DNA of 64,000 nt, taken from Mastigias papua. Taxonomy: Eukaryota > Cnidaria > Scyphozoa > Rhizostomeae > Mastigiidae. Positions 12,996-24,604 of the stretch are shown here, piece by piece. Location of the stretch: the NCBI GenBank assembly GCA_964019165.1, contig OZ025276.1, positions 11,574,028 to 11,638,027 on the forward strand. Reading direction: 5' to 3'. Position 1 is the stretch's first letter; every line of letters begins with the position of its first letter. Position numbers and translations under genes: made by a program. Under the pieces are notes generated by a model that saw nothing but the letters and a program-made list of their open reading frames with translations, ran no database searches and had not been told where the DNA came from.

Positions 12996-15900
12996 AATTA
13001 GCAAAAGGTTCCTAGGATACACAAACACGACTTCAAAGCTACCATTCTGAGAATCTACGGATGAGATGGAAGTGAGCAATTGACAATTTAATGTAAGAAT
13101 TTGTCATGAACTTTATGTATCGTCACCTAAATGGAAAAATTTCCTATGGGAGCAAATGTGACTATTTTTAAAACCTGCCAAAAATAAGGGACAAGACAAT
13201 TACGAGTCTGAGGCTTGAAACAAGTTGTGAACTAAGCCAAGCGCATTGCTGACCCAATTAATGTAAAACTAGTGCTGCTTTTTTGTGTAATTTTATGAAA
13301 CTTATATATCTTTTTGCAATTTCTTCATAGGTTTCCTATTTTCAGGACTTAAGATTGTCTTTCTGTTTGGAAGTTGAGCATTTCCTAATGGGTGTAAAAG
13401 TTGATCATCACGAAAAAAGACCAAACAGATCAATATCAAGTTACAATATTCTCAAACAAAAATCGAACAAAGTAAGACTTACAAAAACTGAGGACAGAAA
13501 GCGGTTACCATCTATAGTCTACAGTTTAGTTGCTTAATTTTTCTTGAGCACAGTACTAGAGTTTCTTAAATTTTTGGCCAGCATAGTCCTAGTTTCTTGT
13601 GCATGTTAAGCGACTTTACTAAGCAATCTTGTTGTACGATTCATTAATCTTCATCGAGACAGGCTGTTCTTAAACTATCTTCCTTTGTCCACCCGAGATA
13701 TTCTTCAGCTGGTCACAATTCTCGGCCAATTTGCAGTTGGACTTGTTCCAACTCGTTCCATGAAAGATTGAATTACTTATTCCAGGTTTACTCGCAATTA
13801 CAAAACGTCGCAGACCGTATCATTTTAGCCTTTACGCAATCTGCTAAAGTGTCAAGCAATTTGAAGACGACCTCTCGGCCAACCTCAGGCTTGCTCCAGT
13901 GGTGTAACCGATGTAGGCTGGGGTTAGGACAACTCCTAAGGGTCTCAAGCCATTGAAGCCCCGAAAGGGCCCCTCAGAGGTGACAGGTTGTTGTATTATC
14001 TGATTTGAAGATTACTTAAGTGACTAAATACCCCAGTTGACAAGATACAAAATGGTTCTTTTCTCCTGACTAATAAAACGATAGCTGTATCCAGCTGTCT
14101 TGATGTTCCTCTTTTGAAGGAGTATGACTTCTATTCGGATGATAATGGAGCTCTTAACATTGGCTTACGCAATTTTACTGCTTGAGGCCTAACAGTGTAT
14201 AATGCTTTCGTCAAGCCATGCAATCCTCTTTATATGGTTTGACTAAGACGTGTTCAAATGAAAATTTACATCCGAGATATCAAGAGAAAAGAAGCATATG
14301 ATTGATGCCGCTCTACCACTACTACGAAAGTTTTGATTCGAGCAGCATTTTTTCACTCAACGGTTCCTGAAGAAAGCAGGGAAGATATCTTTAGTTCACT
14401 TTCAACAATGTTAAATTCAGATTGGTTACAGCTGGCGTCCTCAAAATTTAACATTTATTTCCAAACTGCCCAGCAAAAGCAACCAATCAAGAAGTCTTCA
14501 AATAATCAGAAAACGTGCTGGACCTGTTTTCCAAAGATTTTACAAATGAACTTGAATCGAAGTTACGGGGAGTTGGCAATAAATTTTGCAAGGGTGTGAA
14601 AGTTCGTTTGCAACTGTAGTCTTGGTTGACTTTATCTTGGGAAGTCGAGTCAGCTCTTCATTTTCTTAAGTCTTTGAAATCTCATTTTCTTTCTGCTAAA
14701 ATTCCTCCAACTGTTGCAGCTGCTAAGGTCTGTTTCCAAACTCTAAACAAGTCATTCAAGTCATGCACCTCTCCTATTGTTGTACGCTTTTGTCTATATT
14801 TGGGAAAAAGTTAAGCTTGAAAGGGTCCAGCAACAACTTATTCCCAAGGGTCCAGCGCAACTTATTCCCAAAGGCCGCGAACCGTTCCACTACGCCGCTA
14901 GTTTGCTCCTAGATTCCTATTACGTTTTTGCTAAATCCAGCTATGTGAAATATTGGACAGAAATCCGACAGGAAACGCCGAAAAAATGGACGGCATAGTA
15001 GTGACCGAGGAATTCAGTCTAAGTAAATATTAGGACAAGCTAGACTAACTAAATCATCAAAACCTCCACAACATCACTACACGATTAACCTTGGAAAAAC
15101 ATGGATCAGATGCATCAGCTAACAATGTGAAATGTCCTGTATTGAAACGTCAATATCATGACCAAATGCTATAAGGGGTTGATAATACTTTGTATCATTA
15201 ACGTGAGCAATTGTACATGTCATGATATGTTTTAAACATGCTCTTAGGGTGGTCTTATTCAAATTTATATTTTGTCCACTAATCATACGTCTATGGCATC
15301 GCTAGGTAAACACATATCTTGGAAGGGGATGGAAGACCGTTTGCAAACGCGTTTGATTGCTCAAAGAAAAAGGCCAGACAATGATAAAACTGCTTGCTGT
15401 TGACAAGTTACAGGAAAATCTAAACAAGTTAAAAGCAAAAACCAAAGGTTCGGCCTATCACCATTATCCAATGATTGGATTCATCACCATAACTTAACGT
15501 TGATAGTATTAATGAGCAATGACCAATGACCTATCATTTGGTTGAAGAAAATGTCTCATAAGCGGATAAGTGACGCATTAGGCCTCTAATTAAGACGTCA
15601 CGTTGTGATCCCGAAAATTGACAATACTTGCCCCATTGCTTAGAGGCTAACAGGGTTCAGAACCTTTAACACCTTGGCGTTTGGCAAAAAATCCAATGAG
15701 TATACAGAAGGTTGTTTTTCTGAAATTAAGTAAACATGGCTAAAATTCGATCTGCCAAATCTAGCGCAACAGTAATGCTTTTGGTTGGATGAGTATTCCT
15801 AGTGACCACAAAATATTCTCGTTCCAAGACATTGGGACATTTGTGGATTACGGATGGTTTCAATAAGAAATCTCTAGGATTTCAAATGTTAGCTTGGGTT

Positions 15901-16694
15901 AGACGATATGACTGTTGACAAAACGTTGGTTATTTGCTAAACAAATGGTCGATAAAACCAGTTCTAACTTGTATCCATACAAGCATTTCTCAGGTTGGCG
16001 AATATTAGGATTTCAATTATAGGAGCAAAGAAGAAATTATCAGCTGGTCACAAAATGCGCTATCCAGACACACAAGAAACATACCATGCTTGTAAACGAA
16101 CTTCGGCAAGCCAAATTCTAAGTTTGGACCAAGATCAGTCACTCCTACATATATATTTACCCGTGGAAAGGCGTTATTTACAAGATTATGGTGCTTAGAA
16201 TCATACGTTCTGGTCAACTCACCTATTTCCAATATTTAGGTATCCTTACTAATGACTTAATGCTCTGAGGGGGTAGCTACTCTTGAATTCCGAAACGTCC
16301 CCCCGCTTATTACCCAGGACATATTCCAGACCTCCGTTCTTTTCACTTTGTTTACTGTTGAAATGAGTTGTGAAACTCATCCATAGCTATCATAAGTAGA
16401 GAACATTCCCACCAACCACGCTTATTCCAACTTCCCCGTTTATTGGTTTTAGGAAACTTCTTCCAACGCACCCTACTATTCTAACCACCCCGTCCATTCG
16501 GAGCTTAAAGTAATGAAGGAAAATTATAATAGGTTGTTATTAAAACCACCGGGAACTAAGAATAATACTAACAGCAAAAATATAATAAATAAAAAAAAGA
16601 TTGATATTATATGTATTATCAATGATAATAAGACTACAAGGAGTAAAAATGGTAGTAGGAAATGAAAACAGGGTTTAGGAAACATTGTGAGGTA
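12996..16694. other. No supported gene
   Basis: Open frames at 14333-14599, 14626-14814 and 14777-14998 overlap in different phases and suggest decayed coding material, possibly an old transposon. No conserved motif identifies them. The rest is AT-rich non-coding sequence. Confidence 0.45.
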
Positions 16695-16910
16695 AAAATG
16701 CGAGAAAATCAGAGATCCAAAAGGGACTCGAACTCATAACCTTGATTGTGAACAACGACTGCTCTACAATTGGGTCATCAGGTTACTGGTGACCTGGTGT
16801 CTCAGTAGTAAAATACTCGATGGAACACCGGACTAACTCTGAATTGTAACCCTGAAAAAACTCACGGGTCACGAGTTCGAATCCCGTTAGGGCCACTCAT
16901 TTTCTCGCAC
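16695..16910. repeat. Inverted pair of tRNA-like (SINE-type) segments
   Basis: The left arm (TGCGAGAAAATCAGAGATCC, then AAGGGACTCGAACTC) is mirrored on the opposite strand by the right arm, which ends GAGTTCGAATCCCGTTAGGG and then TCATTTTCTCGCA. Each arm, read outward, contains a GAGTTCGA.TCCC block, the classical B-box or T-loop of tRNA genes. I could not build a full cloverleaf because no 5-prime acceptor strand pairs with AGGGCCA. This is a tRNA-derived repeat, not a tRNA gene. Confidence 0.6.
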
Positions 16911-19900
16911 CTCCAGTTCACAATAGAAATGATATAATAGTACAACTGTTAGGAGAGTATGGCAAATTATGCGACTTTTTATTGACATTGGCGAGGAGCT
17001 AGACTTTGATAAGAAATAAATACACTTTGTTGCAAAAATCAACTTCTACTATCACCCGAGCAACCTCTTAAATTCTGCATGATTAATGAACAACCCTGAT
17101 GAACCTTTCCTAACTCTGACATACTAACTTACAAACCAGGGGTGTTGCAGAGACCATGTGTACTCGGAACGACGAGAAAAATAAGGATTGAATTAGATAT
17201 GAAGTTAAGGTTAAGGAAAGGAGTCATCTCTTGATACGTGAAATCACCGGGTGTGGTTCCCTATCGTGGCCACTGGACCAAAAAATAAAAGCAATGCTAA
17301 GAAAAGGGCCAAAAGGCTGGTGGTATACAAAAATCTCTATAAAGTACCTTCCTATACACTTTTACGCACAATTGAGGTAATGAGAAAAGTCCCCTACGGT
17401 TTTCTGTGACAAAATTAAGAACCAATTCCAACAAAAAGCTAGCAAGCAAAGGGCGCTGGTGTATCGATGCGGCGTCCTAGACCTATGAGGGTACAACGCC
17501 TATTGATTGCCAGCAACTCTTTTATGAAGACTACGCGAACTCATCGCATTATTGGTAAATAGCTCTTTTATGATGGGTCTTTGAAGCGATTTGTGAACAA
17601 ATTCAACATTTAATATGATACGAATTCAATATGGTGCGACACAGTAATTTGATTGCATTCACGTGTCAATATGTACATTCGGTCATGTTTCTCAATGAAA
17701 TTTGTTAGGCTTAAAAACTCTGCTTTCTGCTGCACTTAATGATCGGCCCCTACAAACACATTCATGGCTTTCGTGTATACCTGTTCCCCGTGTGACAGAA
17801 AGGATGGAATTTCTTCCATTTTCAATCGGGAACACGCATGTAAACAGGGCAACTGTTAACATACTAACTACTTAACATACTAACTCTTTAATTTAAAGAC
17901 TTCCCCTGTTGTTTGGGTCGACTCGTAAACTTTTTCCAGGAGATAGTGGCACACTATACAGTTGTTCTAGCATCGTGTAAAGGAGTGGGATTTAATCACT
18001 GGGCATTGAATGAATGCTGCCTACTTTATACTAATATGTCTACAGGGTATGGTCACAGTTTTCCCCATCTCTGTGGCCTGTTAAAGAAATTTCCCCATTA
18101 GCGGAAATTCCGTAAAAACATGGTATGCTCGTAAACTAGGCCTAATCAAAGCATAAAGAGGTATACACTTGAATGACATATATGCTTCCACTACGTTGCT
18201 GGCGTACACATCTTGTGTAATCAAGATGCAAGAGAAATTTGCCAACAGGGACAAAATCATTAATATTTCCTTGCGATTAAGGTAAAATTATTGTTCGGCA
18301 CTGCAAACCCATGGCTCCCAGACTGAAGATTAAATCCTTCCTAGAGAAAATATATACTTCCATTTGGTCATGAATTTAGGGGGGAATTTTACTTTTTGAA
18401 CAGCAATTGCATAAAGAAGCCTCCTGGAAGCTCACCATCGGTAGATTTGAGCATTTAGAAATTTACTGGAAAAGTGATTGGGCTAGCTCGCGTAGTGTAA
18501 AATTGTCACTGAACAGTATAATTACTTGGAATATAATATGAAAGTATATAAATAATGAGCTATAATGCATAATCTAGGTTTTATAAAACTGACGTTTTCA
18601 TCGAAAAAGACACGCCATGAGCTTTTCGTAATGGTAAACATATCTACGCACTAAAGCCAAAAAGCAAGGCATAGTATTGAACATGGGAGCTTTTATTGGA
18701 TCTAGGCCATGAACGTCAATTGCGATTGTACAAAGGATTTCCAGCCAAAAGAAATATTCCAAAACACAAACTAAACACCACAATTGAAGCTATAACTGTA
18801 AACTAAAATTCTAGCAGTAGGCTCTGCAAACTTTATGCTGAAAACTTAGGACAATTATAAGTAATTGTTTAATTTGTTTGATCCTCCTATTTAGATCTAA
18901 TTTTATCACTAAGGCGCATTGTGGTTCTGATAGGCCTAAATTTGCATAAATGCTGGAAAAAGCCAACATTCAAAAAAGAACTTGCTGTCTTTATGTTCAT
19001 TGTTGTACTTCTCTCCACGTGCTACACGTGAAGCTCTCGCTTTACAACACAACTGCTAAGGTAAGCAGTATCTATGGAAAATCAGCGCTTGCACAATAGA
19101 GGTATAACGGAGCAAGAACTCAATGAGATTCTCAATTGTCTTGAAATTATGACTGTGGGAAACTTTTTCAAGCACAATATCAGGAAACTCAAAATTATTT
19201 GGACGTCTGTGGTGATACGTTGGCAAGACGTGCTCTATTTAGTGTGCAGATCGAAGCGCATGTGCATTTTCTGCCTTTCAATGGGTAGATGAAAGGAGGG
19301 CATATGGTACTATGCAGACTGAGTTATACCTGCACTTCAACTAATCAAAAACTCCAAAAACTTTTCAGACGTAATGACTGAATTTCCACGTTGCCTAGTC
19401 ATCTGGTCAGTTCCTCTTTTTAAAAGATAGACAGCAGCCATTAGAAGTGGATAGCAGAAAAAACATTGACAACTCCAAGAAAAAGCGAATATAATGAAAA
19501 CATCACAAGATAAGATAGTTTTATATGCCAAAGCCAATGGAAATTGACGTGCGAAGATGATAGAATTTTGAAGGATTGGCGCAGATTTTGTAATCTAATT
19601 GCTAGAAAAGCAAGATTGCCACTAACTCATCTAAGTGCATCAGATGGAACGTATGGAAATCAAAAACAAGGTTGGCTCAGGAATGAGTGAGATGGGTAGA
19701 AGAGTTGGGGTGGAGATGCAGAAAGTATGTACACAGGATGAGCAAAAGTGACTAATTAAAGAAAGTGCTTTCAATCACTTCTATCTTGCTGCTCTCAGTA
19801 ATGATGATTTTACGCTCTTCAATAACCATATCTTAAGGATATAGACGGTAAATGACTCCCTTTAGGTTAGATTCCCTGAGGGGACTTTGTGTACAAAGCA

Positions 19901-20610
19901 AGAACTTGAATAATGAAAATGAAACCAAGACAGGATGTATGAATTCTAGTGCCTGAGATGTCAGAGATTTAAAACAGTGATCCTATAATGAAAATTCATC
20001 GAAATATTCTACGTAGGGGAAAATGGAAAGAGATAGGATTAGGCCGTCATTATGAGTGTATTCTGACAAAAAACCAAGAATGTTCCGGGATTAGGCAAAA
20101 AATAGATCCACATGTGATCAGTAAATAAAATCTTCGAAAAACCTGTTTCTAGAATATCGGATGTTTGTCAAAGTTGACTATATTGACTTTGGTTAATACA
20201 AGCCAACATATTCATCTTTGAAAAGGCGTATCCATGTTTACTGGATAGCACAGGTTGTGTTTGACGTTGTTATAGGCAATTAAAAGTTTCTCCTTAAACC
20301 TCAAGAGTTAACTGATTCATCAAGCTAGCCATAAATTGGAGATGATAAATCGTCAAAGAAGTGTTTGATATTTCTTTGGTTTCTCAACGAAACTAAACCA
20401 TGAATCAAGGTGCGTTTTGCCTATGACGGGTGAATAAACATACAATATATTCGATGCCCGAAAGATTTTCTCGTTTCGAACTGAAAGACCCTATGGAAGC
20501 AGAGAGGAAAATCATTTCATACTATATAATAGAAGACAAAGTTTTAAATATTTGTTGGTGGTATTTGCACTGATTCTAGACTTTAATTTTGTTTCTGTGT
20601 TCTATTGCAG
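16911..20610. other. No supported gene; end of a 20-kb gene-poor region
   Basis: No frame with a recognisable product was found. The last part presumably contains upstream non-coding sequence of the ankyrin gene, because a strong splice acceptor (TTCTATTGCAG) ends at 20610. Confidence 0.5.
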
Positions 20611-20633
20611 CGTGAAGGTACAAAGCCACAGTA

Positions 20634-22775
20634 ATGAGGACGCACGGTATCGCAAAACTGGAGGAAGATAGCATGGAACACGAAAATGTCCCCGGACATA
20701 CCCTTGCCTCTTACGCACAACAAGTTTCTTTCCCAAACTGGAATATAATGGTTGGTGACCTGGGTCAAAAGTTTGCTAGAAGAAGTAGTTTTGAGAGAGA
20801 AATCCCACAAGCAACTGTTGATGTTGAAGATATGACAGAATTCTTGCCAAAGACAGGAAGACAGTTCGAAAAAAACATTAGTTCACCGCGTGAACAGACA
20901 ACGAATACGGAGAATTATTCGCCTCATCTGGCAAACCGCGACGAGATAGCTAATGACGAAAGTCGAAAGAGCATACTTCGCGACACTACCTACAGCAATC
21001 ACGATGTATCACCAAGGAGAACTCCCATTGTTCGTTACTGCGGAATGATAAAAGAAGATAGCCAAGAATCTGATGAGCAGTCACCTGTTGAGAGAGAAGA
21101 AAGCGCGCCCTCCAAGATCCATATTAGCACTGTGTCAATCATGCTGAAAAGTAGCAAGGGGAAAAAACGACAGGAAAGCTACGCAAACTCGCTAAAAATT
21201 CAACCTAAAGGAAACTCAGTAAGAGAAGATGATGATAATGATAATGATGATGATGATGAAGCGATTGAGAAGTTAAGTCAAAGGGGTACGTATAGTCAGA
21301 TAGAAAGATCTTATAAGGAATTAGAAATTAATGGGGAAAATACAAATGATACGGCTGCGAATAAGCAGGAAACTAAAGATGAACATACAAACACAGGTGC
21401 GACAACTAATATCAAAGGGACACAAAACCATGAAAAAGAGAGACTAGACAAAACTGGTAAATCATCTCAATCAGAAAAAAGAAGCGATGCTCTGAGTTCT
21501 ATCAACAGAACGAGTAAATTGAGATCACATCGCAGTGGCGCAATGGATGATGGGTATCTTACACCGGATTACGTTAATGTAGAAAATCGATCCTCGGTGA
21601 CGGACCTTGAAAATCGCTTTAGAAAGAAATCAAGCTCATTCAGTGGGGCTCTGCCACTGAGTTTTCAAGCAGATAAAGAAGGGAGTAGGACTTCATCATC
21701 CGATTGCATGAATGAATCTAAAGTGTCGCAAAGAAGGCGAGGTACAGTGGACATGGGGAGAGTACAACCACCAAGATCCCCCTTGCTACCAAAGGAAAAT
21801 CATCATCACCATACTCACAATCAGCAACGAAAGTTAGATCCAAGTCATTACTTAATGCAAGGTGGGAAAAGACGGGGGAGTTTTAACCCAACTTACAATC
21901 AATACAACACAACGATGCACAAGAACAGGAAAAACAACACGGCGCGTGCTAGATCGTTGTTTATATGCAATACGGATGAGAGGTTTGCACTAAGAGACAG
22001 GCTAATGAGGCATGCTTCACCTGAATTGAGAGAATCACTTGAATCAGAAGACGAAACACTAAAGAAGGACCACGGTACTGCAGTTCAGATAGCTGTAAAT
22101 GGAGACAGCAACGTCACAGATGTTGAACGAAGGCCGCTTAGGAAGTCCATTTCCTTTGACAGTCGACCACCTATAAAGGAGAATGCGCAAGAAATAGCAG
22201 AGTTTTATGAGAAACTAAAAAACAGCGAAAACTTGATAGGACCACATCGCTCGGGAAATAGAAAAACGGGAATAGTTCCCAGTCCAACAATGCGTAGTAA
22301 AGATTCTCCATCAACAATTATAGAAACAAGAGAGACTGAAACGAAAACTTTTACAAGCAATGGTGGTCTTTTCGGGGATAGTAGATTTAGCAAACCGCGA
22401 GGGAGACAAACAAGGGCACATTCAAACTTTGCTGGAGTACCATCGATGTATCTTGGACTATTACGAGACAAGAGCACTGACCACGCACCAATTACCCGTA
22501 GTCAATCCGACTCAATATCATCAGCATCGTCTTCTGAGGGAGGGGAAAGCGTAGATCCCTTTCCAATGCACACAGCTGTAAAAAATGGCAGGCAAAAGCG
22601 ACTAAGGAAGCTTGTGTCGAAGGGGATGGACGTAAATACACGAGATGCGGACGGGTGGCCGCCGATTCATTATGCACTATCTGCAGGAAACTTCGAGATT
22701 GTTGCGTTCCTGTTAAAAGCTGGCGCAAATATCACTGATTACACTAAGGGTAGAACCTCAAAGTATTTTAAATAA
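20634..22775 (+). CDS. Ankyrin-repeat protein with an RVxF-like PP1-docking motif, single coding exon
   Basis: The frame encodes 713 residues from ATG to TAA. A polypyrimidine tract and acceptor (TTCTATTGCAG) end 23 bases before the ATG, so the start codon sits just inside a second exon and a 5-prime non-coding exon lies upstream. Residues 1-640 are mostly polar and probably disordered. They include an Asp-rich run near 198-210, a His run near residue 390, and a conserved-looking stretch near 440-465 (RARSLFICNTDERFALRDRL). At 504-508 the sequence KSISF fits the [RK]-x-[VI]-x-[FW] protein phosphatase 1 docking pattern. Residues 641-713 form two ankyrin repeats (MHTAVKNG, then WPPIHYALSAGNFEIVAFLL). 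A docking motif ahead of ankyrin repeats is the arrangement of MYPT-type PP1 regulatory subunits and PPP1R27-like proteins, so a PP1 regulatory role is plausible. I do not recognise a precise orthologue. Confidence 0.85.
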   Translation: MRTHGIAKLEEDSMEHENVPGHTLASYAQQVSFPNWNIMVGDLGQKFARRSSFEREIPQATVDVEDMTEFLPKTGRQFEKNISSPREQTTNTENYSPHLANRDEIANDESRKSILRDTTYSNHDVSPRRTPIVRYCGMIKEDSQESDEQSPVEREESAPSKIHISTVSIMLKSSKGKKRQESYANSLKIQPKGNSVREDDDNDNDDDDEAIEKLSQRGTYSQIERSYKELEINGENTNDTAANKQETKDEHTNTGATTNIKGTQNHEKERLDKTGKSSQSEKRSDALSSINRTSKLRSHRSGAMDDGYLTPDYVNVENRSSVTDLENRFRKKSSSFSGALPLSFQADKEGSRTSSSDCMNESKVSQRRRGTVDMGRVQPPRSPLLPKENHHHHTHNQQRKLDPSHYLMQGGKRRGSFNPTYNQYNTTMHKNRKNNTARARSLFICNTDERFALRDRLMRHASPELRESLESEDETLKKDHGTAVQIAVNGDSNVTDVERRPLRKSISFDSRPPIKENAQEIAEFYEKLKNSENLIGPHRSGNRKTGIVPSPTMRSKDSPSTIIETRETETKTFTSNGGLFGDSRFSKPRGRQTRAHSNFAGVPSMYLGLLRDKSTDHAPITRSQSDSISSASSSEGGESVDPFPMHTAVKNGRQKRLRKLVSKGMDVNTRDADGWPPIHYALSAGNFEIVAFLLKAGANITDYTKGRTSKYFK

Positions 22776-23442
22776 TGTGAAAGTAAATGGAAAATAATGA
22801 AATATGACGTCATTGAAAAGCATCTCACCTCATAAATGAGTAGGGCATAAATCGATAGCCCTAGGAACTTCTCTACCTGATCAGAGTTAAGCTTTTTTAG
22901 AATTTAGTCTCTAGTAGCTAAAAGTCCCCTTATGAACCCAAAGCTTGTAAAGAATTCGGTATTGTCAAGTTGCATGAATGCAACTTGACAATACTGGTAG
23001 AAATGCTATGAGTATGTTGTTAAAAATTAGAACGCTGCTACGACTGTTATTACTGAAGGGTATCGAGAACACAAACCTTAAGGCTAGCTACCCGCAGCCA
23101 TCTTGTATTTAGTTTTGCTGTAGTATGTCATTTGTTCCCAGCCCCTTAATGGTAGCTTGGGAAGAGCAGTTATTTACATCGTTTTATGATGGTTTTTAAT
23201 ACTAAGTTGAATAAGTTCCTTTGCTTTTTAAATCTAGTGAGGTAGCAACTCGTGGATTTCATTCTGAAAATACTGTAAGCTACTTCCTGCATTCCATCAT
23301 TATGGCTTAGTAGAAATGCAATGGGGATAGTTCATCTGTGAATTGATAATGTAAATAGCACAATCAAGGTAGTATCATCTTCATACCAACAATTCAGCAA
23401 AGGATTGTTTGGAAGAAAGTCTGAATAGGGCCTTTTCCTTAC
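22776..23442. other. Downstream non-coding region of the ankyrin gene
   Basis: There is no gene. Apart from the hairpin at 22959-22994 I see nothing specific. Confidence 0.5.
22959..22994. repeat. Perfect 17-bp-arm hairpin after the ankyrin gene
   Basis: GTATTGTCAAGTTGCAT at 22959-22975 is followed by the two bases GA and then its exact reverse complement at 22978-22994. It lies about 185 bp after the stop codon and may fall in the 3-prime UTR. Confidence 0.9.
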
Positions 23443-23566
23443 TGAATGAATGAATGAACATATGAATGACTGAATGAATGAGCAAATGAATGAATGAACA
23501 CATGAATGAATGAATGAATGAATGAATGAATGAATGAATGAATGAATGAATGAATGAATGAATGAA
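23443..23566. repeat. (GAAT)n microsatellite
   Basis: The run is imperfect at first (interrupted by ATGAACAT and GAGCAAATG variants) and then a pure GAAT/TGAA repeat to 23566. It creates a false Ile-His-Ser-Phe repeat frame on the minus strand. Confidence 0.97.
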
Positions 23567-24604
23567 ATTAATAAGTAATGGAACAAATCTACCAAAAACT
23601 CTCCAATAGGGTGGAGGTTATGAATACTGGCCTCAGACCAAGAAGCACACCTTCATTGCATAGGCAAGTTATCAGCCCAGACATAAAATACCAAATTTCT
23701 AATTAATATTCGCCATTTCACTTCATTATTTCCAGATATATGTATGCAAATGCAATAATGCAAGACACATATAGCATCATTAACAATTTTAGATAAAACA
23801 CTTGTCTTTATCTTTACCATCTTATCCTGAACTTATGCCACTATACAAAGTCTGCATGCTTGCAAATTCCAATGCCTAAAATTAACTCAAACTCAAGAGC
23901 TACCAAAATCAATTAACAAATGAAGAAATGAAGAGGACATATTTTCTAGTCAATGCAAAATGTGTGGAAAAGACATTTGTAGACAAAATTTCTCAGATAT
24001 ATTTCACCAAAATATTGGTTTTGTTAAGCCATCTCACAAAGAAAAAGTGAGAGCCACTTACATGCATAGCAGACCTGATTTCTCTTGAGAAACAAAAAGA
24101 TACTTTAGACCAATGAAAAACACACCAAGGTAGTATCAATGCAAAAACTGAAGTGTGATATCAATGACATAGGTGCCGATTAGAAATATAGGTTTTTACC
24201 CTTAGCAAAAAAGACAACAGAAAACAGAAACTAACACTCTTCTATGCATGAAGAATAGAAATGAGAGAGGAAATAACAATGTAACCAAAACTACAGAAAG
24301 GTATTTGTGTATATGAATTTCTGAAATATGAATCTCTAATGCCAAGGACTATATAAACAAGAGTGCTTAAGTTTCTAAATCTGCTTAAGTTTCTAAATCT
24401 GCTTAAGTTTCTAAATCTAAAATGAATATTGTTGGATGACTACCAAATTGATTGTGATATTGAGAAACAAAGTTCAATGATTAGTGGACAAATGAAGAAA
24501 ACATTTTTCATTATTGTATGAGATTTAGCATAGATTTATGAGTAATATAATACAAAATGGCAACAAAATGCAAACATCCACACCTAGACATAATAATCTT
24601 CATG
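23567..24604. other. No gene; 18-bp triplication at 24364-24417
   Basis: This AT-rich stretch should contain the 3-prime UTR of TIMM13. The unit TGCTTAAGTTTCTAAATC occurs three times in tandem at 24364, 24382 and 24400. I did not find an unambiguous poly(A) signal. Confidence 0.6.

Noticed and set aside
14333..14998. Possible decayed transposon protein
   Set aside because: Three short frames in different phases; no diagnostic motif seen, so no family could be assigned.
16795..16910. Functional tRNA gene
   Set aside because: A B-box-like block is present, but no acceptor stem or complete cloverleaf could be formed.
23332..23595. Ile-His-Ser-Phe repeat protein
   Set aside because: Translation of the GAAT microsatellite.
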